Shown: positions 60,297 through 64,000 of the stretch, in pieces
Layout of the letters: every line of letters begins with the position of its first letter
Numbering within the stretch: position 1 is the first letter of the stretch
Source of the DNA: Fibrobacter sp. UWB4
GTDB taxonomy: Bacteria; Fibrobacterota; Fibrobacteria; Fibrobacterales; Fibrobacteraceae
Direction of reading: 5' to 3'
Length of the DNA: 64,000 nucleotides
Assembly: GCF_002210345.1 (NCBI RefSeq)
Contig: NZ_MWQI01000003.1
Span: forward strand, 186,001 to 250,000
Notes under the pieces: generated by a model
What the model was told of the DNA's origin: nothing
The model's database searches: none
Seen by the model: only the letters and a program-made list of their open reading frames with translations
Made by a program: the position numbers and the translations under genes

Positions 60297-62021
60297 TTAC
60301 TTTCTTGCGGAAAGTTTTGGCCAGGAAATTTCGGGCTTTTGATTGAGGTAGGTGAGGCGAGTCCAGGAATCGTCGCGGAAAGTGCTGCCGAGCGTGAACT
60401 CGTCGATTTTCCCGGTGAATCCGCCGATTTTCAAGTCTGCAAGTTCGCGGTTGCCGTCCCAGTCATTGCTGGTTTCTTCGGCCTTGATTGAGGTGCCATT
60501 GATAAAATAACTTGTTTGCGGAATGGAGTGCTTGCTGAATGCTATGAAAATCCATTTGCCCGCTTCAATTCCTTCTGTGCCAGATGCCCATGTTTGTTTG
60601 TAACTTGCGGTGTCCGTCGCGCCTTCGTCGCCTGCTCTTTCTGTGGCGACGTGATAAAATTCTACGACGAAGCCTTGAGCGGGATCGTAGCGTAGCGCGT
60701 ATTCGTCTGCTTTTTCAAAGATGGTCTGCTGCTCTAACGATTCAAGGTTGATCCACAGAGAAAAACAGAATTGACCGTTTCCAAAGGACAAATTAACCTT
60801 GCGGGTCGAATCTGCCTTGGCGGAATTTTTCGCGGTGATTGTAGTCGTTGCGTCTAGCGCTATGGATGATCTGAGAACGCCGTCAGAGTTGCGGTTCTCG
60901 GTGCTCGTCTTGGATCCAGTTTCGGTAGAATTTAACATTCCGTTGAAATAGCCCTTCTCGGCATCGTCCCTGAAGGTGGTTTCGCTGTCGAAATGGTACA
61001 CGAGCGAATAGCTGCGGTTGGTCGGGAATATGTCCAATGCGTAAAAAGGATACTGCAATCCGTCATAAACAATCTCTAGCGAATCATCAACATTTAATGA
61101 ATCCACGCGGACCCAGATGACCATTTCCTTTGATTCTCTGTCAAAACCTGCATAGCTAATCGGAAGATTGCTGCGGTGACGCCCATCTTTCGAAATACGC
61201 GCAGCATCCCAACGACCATAATTAACATACTGGAGCGAATCAAAATCGCAGATGTCTTCCGTCAATCGAAGCGCAATCGGAATGTCGGTCACAACAGAAT
61301 TCAGCGTGTCGATTCCTTTGGGGAGAGCTAGCGGCGCCACAAAGGTAAGGGTTACAGAATCACGAGGAGTTTCAATGTCGGGTTCGATCGGACTTGGCTC
61401 AAGAATCGTCTCGGTATGTCCCGCAACGATATCGACTTTTAGATACGCCCAAGGATTTGCACTAGAATATTCGTCAATGAACACCTGCAAATCGAACTTG
61501 CCTACAGGCAAGCTATCGATAAACAATGTATGCTCGTGAACAACGATGTTTCTATGAATAGTCGTTCCCAAAACGGTGGCGACACCTGCTGCGCCGTCCG
61601 AAAGATTTTCTATGCCTTCGAATTTTATGATTCCCGGATCGCGCAAAGTATCGCTAACAGCGACGGAATCGTCTTCGGTGACGCTTATGTTCTGCACGAG
61701 GAACCGCTTGCCGGATTCTTCGTGGAAAGCCTCGACGGCGTAAGTGCCCGGGGGAATGGAATCGAGGCTATAGTAGCCTTTTGAATCTGTTTCTGTGGAG
61801 TAGGCGGCGGGGAGTTCGCCAGAGGTGGCGTTAAAGTCGCTAGGAACGCAGTGTACGCGCGCGAATGCGGCGGGCTTGCCGTTATCCAAAAGGAAAATAC
61901 CGGCGAGTTCTGGAGAACCCGTCTCGGCGCTGTTGCCTGCAATATGGCTGTCGGAGGAACAACCTCCAAGAATTGCAGCAGACGCAATCGAAACAGCCAA
62001 TATGTTTTTGCAGAACTTCAT
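60297..62021 (-). CDS. Lipoprotein with DUF2341 and LamG-like domains
   Basis: A 574-residue surface lipoprotein. The lipobox L-G-G-C at about residues 18-21 is followed by a carboxypeptidase regulatory-like Ig domain (GIFLLDNGKPAAFARVHC, YSLDSIPPGTYAVEAF), a DUF2341 sugar-binding-type segment (WDAARISKDGRHRSNLPISY), and a LamG/concanavalin-like domain at about 345-560 (LVYHFDSETTFRDDAEKGYFNG, GQFCFSLWINLE, GKIDEFTLGS). It probably binds polysaccharide. The ATG at 62021 follows TATATT by 7 nt without a Shine-Dalgarno, so transcription may be leaderless; the in-frame TTG at 62030 overlaps that hexamer. Confidence 0.82.
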   Translation of the reverse strand: MKFCKNILAVSIASAAILGGCSSDSHIAGNSAETGSPELAGIFLLDNGKPAAFARVHCVPSDFNATSGELPAAYSTETDSKGYYSLDSIPPGTYAVEAFHEESGKRFLVQNISVTEDDSVAVSDTLRDPGIIKFEGIENLSDGAAGVATVLGTTIHRNIVVHEHTLFIDSLPVGKFDLQVFIDEYSSANPWAYLKVDIVAGHTETILEPSPIEPDIETPRDSVTLTFVAPLALPKGIDTLNSVVTDIPIALRLTEDICDFDSLQYVNYGRWDAARISKDGRHRSNLPISYAGFDRESKEMVIWVRVDSLNVDDSLEIVYDGLQYPFYALDIFPTNRSYSLVYHFDSETTFRDDAEKGYFNGMLNSTETGSKTSTENRNSDGVLRSSIALDATTTITAKNSAKADSTRKVNLSFGNGQFCFSLWINLESLEQQTIFEKADEYALRYDPAQGFVVEFYHVATERAGDEGATDTASYKQTWASGTEGIEAGKWIFIAFSKHSIPQTSYFINGTSIKAEETSNDWDGNRELADLKIGGFTGKIDEFTLGSTFRDDSWTRLTYLNQKPEISWPKLSARK

Positions 62022-62028
62022 TGATACC

Positions 62029-62034
62029 AATATA
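62029..62034 (-). promoter_or_regulatory. Putative leaderless -10 element of the LamG lipoprotein gene
   Basis: Minus strand TATATATATT, 7 nt (GGTATCA), ATG at 62021. No Shine-Dalgarno. Confidence 0.6.
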
Positions 62035-62082
62035 TATAAGATTTGCGAAAAGCGGGAGGGCTATTGATCGCGATTGCAATCG

Positions 62083-64000
62083 TTATTGGATATAGTGGCG
62101 TAAAGTCTTGCCTGTTTTGGAGTATTCGATCACGATGACGTGTGCGGCGGGCATTTGGGCGGGCTTGCAGTCGCCGGAGTATAGCGGGCGCCCTTGAATG
62201 TCGAAGATGCGGTAGAAACCTGCTTCGGCTTCGGTGGCGTGGTGCACGGGGGAGGCGATACCGATGGTGCCTTCGCTGGAGCTGCTTACGGGTGTCGCAC
62301 TGGAGCTAGATTCCGTGACGCTCGATGAAGAAACTTCGCTAGAACTGGATTCAGCGACTGTTGAACTGCTAGATTCTGCCGAGCCTTCGACGGTAAACGT
62401 CACGTATTCGGACATCCACGTGAGCCCGGAATTGTCCGTCACGACGGCGACTGCGGAATGCGTACCTGCGGCGAGATTCTTGACGGTGACTTGGTATGGT
62501 GTCGCTGTTGATGTTCCGACGAGCGTGTTGCCGACATAGAATGCAACGCTTTTCACGGAACCGTCGTTATCTTTAGCGTCGGCTTTTAAGGTCACGCCTG
62601 CGCTTGCGGCGATTTTTGCGCCAGCGGCAGGTGCGGTAAGCGTTACGCTTGCGGCCTTGTTGCTCTGGCCGAAGCCCTGGTTGTATTCGGGCATCTTGCC
62701 GTATCGTCCGCCGACGCCCGAGAGGTTTGGAATTTCTTTCGGGAGGTCTTCAACGTTTCGCTTTTCAAAGCTGTAGCTCGGGTTGAACGTTTCGGCTTGC
62801 GGGATTCCGCTTTTCACGGTGCCGTTGTAGCGGTGCTGTTGCTTGGTGCCTTTCCCGAACGAGACTCCGCTAAAGTAAACGTAGCCATTGTCGCCCCATT
62901 CGGCGAGGTAGCCCTGGCCGTTATCGATGTAGCTGTTTTCGTAGCGCACGTAAGCCTTCGCGTTTGCGCTGTGACCGTTTGCGCCTGCGACGAAGAATCG
63001 GTTGTAATCGACGTATTGGTTGTACAAATGAACTTGCGAGCCGTTGTTTTCTCCGGTGACTTTCGGAACGCGGCCGTAAGTGTTGTGCCAGTAGTTGTTC
63101 GCGTAAGTTAAATGCGCGTCTTCAACGAGTGCCATGTACGGGTCGGTGCCCCAGCAGTTGTAATCGTTGGCGCCGTCAAAATCGAGATAACTGATGGTGG
63201 CGTTGTCAACAAATTCCATATCCATGCCATCGGAAATCCATTTGTAGCTGATATGGTCGGCCCAGAACTTGTCTACATGCTTGCTTGCAGTGCCTACGGT
63301 TTCAAGGCCGTCGCCTCCTTCGATCAAGTGCGGGTTCACGTCGTAAATGGCGAGGTTGCGGTAAATGTGGTTGCTGGAGCCTTCGTTACTGCGCACGGCG
63401 ATAGATGCTCCGCGGAGATTTGCGCCACGGCCCATGCCTACGAGGCTCTTGTTCGGCTTCGTGGTAATCCAGTTTTCCCACTTCTGCAAGTTTTCGCTTT
63501 CTTGCACAATCTGCACTCCTGCTTCGGTGAGGTCGCTGCAATTGTTCGCTTTGAATGTAATGCGGTAGAAGGTATTGGTTTTCCCCGTCACGCGGTTCTT
63601 TTCGGTACAGGTCGTTTTGCACCAAGTGCGGTTTTTGCTTTTTGCCTCGGTAACGGCGTTGCGGAACTGCCTAAAGTCGTAAGTGCCTTCGGGCACGAGA
63701 ATCGTGACTGCATCGTTGCTCTGTAAGTACTTGCGGATGCTTGCGGAATCGCTTGCGATGACGACCTTGCCTGCGTCGCCGCCTGTCGTTGATGCGCCGA
63801 AGCCCTCGGCTTTCACATTGAACGTGAAAAGTAAAACTGCTGTTGGGTCGGATTCGTCACTCGTCCAGATCCATTTGGCTTGCGTATTCGGGGCGAAATT
63901 TTCGAGCGCACCGCCACTCGGGAGCTTGTTGCTTGCGTGAGAAAGCGTCGTCGCGCCACCCCATTGCGAGAGGTCACGCCCTTTGTTTTTCCAGGAGTTG
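62083..64000 (-). CDS. Secreted pectate lyase, 5' end beyond the window
   Basis: At least 639 residues, open at the right edge; the frame continues upstream of the internal GTG at 63816. The first visible 60 residues (WKNKGRDLSQWGGATTL, NTQAKWIWTSDESD) look like a lectin-type module. The catalytic part resembles polysaccharide lyase family 1: a parallel beta-helix with SLVGMGRGANLRGASIAVR, NLAIYDV, WADHISYKWISDGMDMEFV and YANNYWHNTYGRVPKVTGENNGSQVHLYN. A bacterial Ig-like domain, a Ser-rich linker (ESSSSEVSSSSV) and a C-terminal sorting-type tail (GRPLYSG, KTLRHYIQ) follow. It should cleave pectin by beta-elimination. Confidence 0.85.
   Translation of the reverse strand, partial: NSWKNKGRDLSQWGGATTLSHASNKLPSGGALENFAPNTQAKWIWTSDESDPTAVLLFTFNVKAEGFGASTTGGDAGKVVIASDSASIRKYLQSNDAVTILVPEGTYDFRQFRNAVTEAKSKNRTWCKTTCTEKNRVTGKTNTFYRITFKANNCSDLTEAGVQIVQESENLQKWENWITTKPNKSLVGMGRGANLRGASIAVRSNEGSSNHIYRNLAIYDVNPHLIEGGDGLETVGTASKHVDKFWADHISYKWISDGMDMEFVDNATISYLDFDGANDYNCWGTDPYMALVEDAHLTYANNYWHNTYGRVPKVTGENNGSQVHLYNQYVDYNRFFVAGANGHSANAKAYVRYENSYIDNGQGYLAEWGDNGYVYFSGVSFGKGTKQQHRYNGTVKSGIPQAETFNPSYSFEKRNVEDLPKEIPNLSGVGGRYGKMPEYNQGFGQSNKAASVTLTAPAAGAKIAASAGVTLKADAKDNDGSVKSVAFYVGNTLVGTSTATPYQVTVKNLAAGTHSAVAVVTDNSGLTWMSEYVTFTVEGSAESSSSTVAESSSSEVSSSSVTESSSSATPVSSSSEGTIGIASPVHHATEAEAGFYRIFDIQGRPLYSGDCKPAQMPAAHVIVIEYSKTGKTLRHYIQ

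Overview
The window is almost certainly from a Fibrobacter chromosome (phylum Fibrobacterota, close to F. succinogenes). The evidence is families that are typical of that genus: a FISUMP/OmpA protein (15314-17272), a giant fibro-slime adhesin (43032-47831), a TIGR02147-type regulator with companion lipoproteins (33246-35737), Ser-rich linkers and basic C-terminal tails on secreted carbohydrate-active enzymes, and many small palindromic repeats. I saw no rRNA, tRNA, CRISPR array, transposase or prophage gene. It reads as ordinary chromosome carrying housekeeping and cell-surface genes.

Layout. 1-7141 (mostly minus): end of a lipoprotein gene, then a tight cluster ctp protease - mlaE - dciA - gyrB - polyprenyl diphosphate synthase, and a short primary-type sigma factor. 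7318-13329 (plus): an orphan LytS-type histidine kinase, an exported protein, a secreted serine esterase and a surface lipoprotein. 13461-18257: a pyruvate/oxaloacetate carboxyltransferase subunit, the FISUMP/OmpA protein and a CnoX-like chaperedoxin. 18444-21966: an operon of a zinc-ribbon protein, two paralogous bitopic membrane proteins and an AI-2E-family transporter, then HU. 22104-28140: a mini-lipoprotein, carB behind a leader-peptide attenuator, an exported protein and trmO. 28273-32932: a 7TM c-di-GMP protein, an RmlD-like reductase and a NUDIX hydrolase. 33246-37361: regulator/lipoprotein set, a chimeric gene remnant and a secreted polysaccharide deacetylase. 37651-42669: GIY-YIG, AdoHcyase-like, NAT-like and MATE genes, and an FHA/degenerate GGDEF protein. 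43032-53526: fibro-slime adhesin, SPOR protein, a 1357-residue decayed helicase and gluQ. 53682-64000: exported protein, DEDDh exonuclease, a GH3-like protein, GT2 plus topoisomerase III, a LamG/DUF2341 lipoprotein and a pectate lyase cut by the window end.

Cross-cutting observations. (1) About thirteen genes have a TATATT-like hexamer exactly 6-7 nt before the start codon and no Shine-Dalgarno, which predicts leaderless mRNAs. Other genes have TAnnTTTG-type promoters with proper leaders, resembling Bacteroidota promoters and fitting the short sigma factor encoded here. (2) Palindromic repeats have been inserted in frame inside gluQ, a NUDIX gene and probably a NAT-like gene, and one forms the tail of a GIY-YIG gene. 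(3) carB is preceded by a 43-codon leader ORF that runs through an intrinsic terminator, the same architecture as E. coli pyrBI attenuation. (4) A 123-bp promoter-plus-5' segment of the NUDIX gene is duplicated 3 kb away and fused to what looks like the 3' end of a lost secreted-protein gene. (5) The large DUF4011/DUF3320-like helicase has lost its ATPase motifs while keeping an intact frame and a possible nuclease core.
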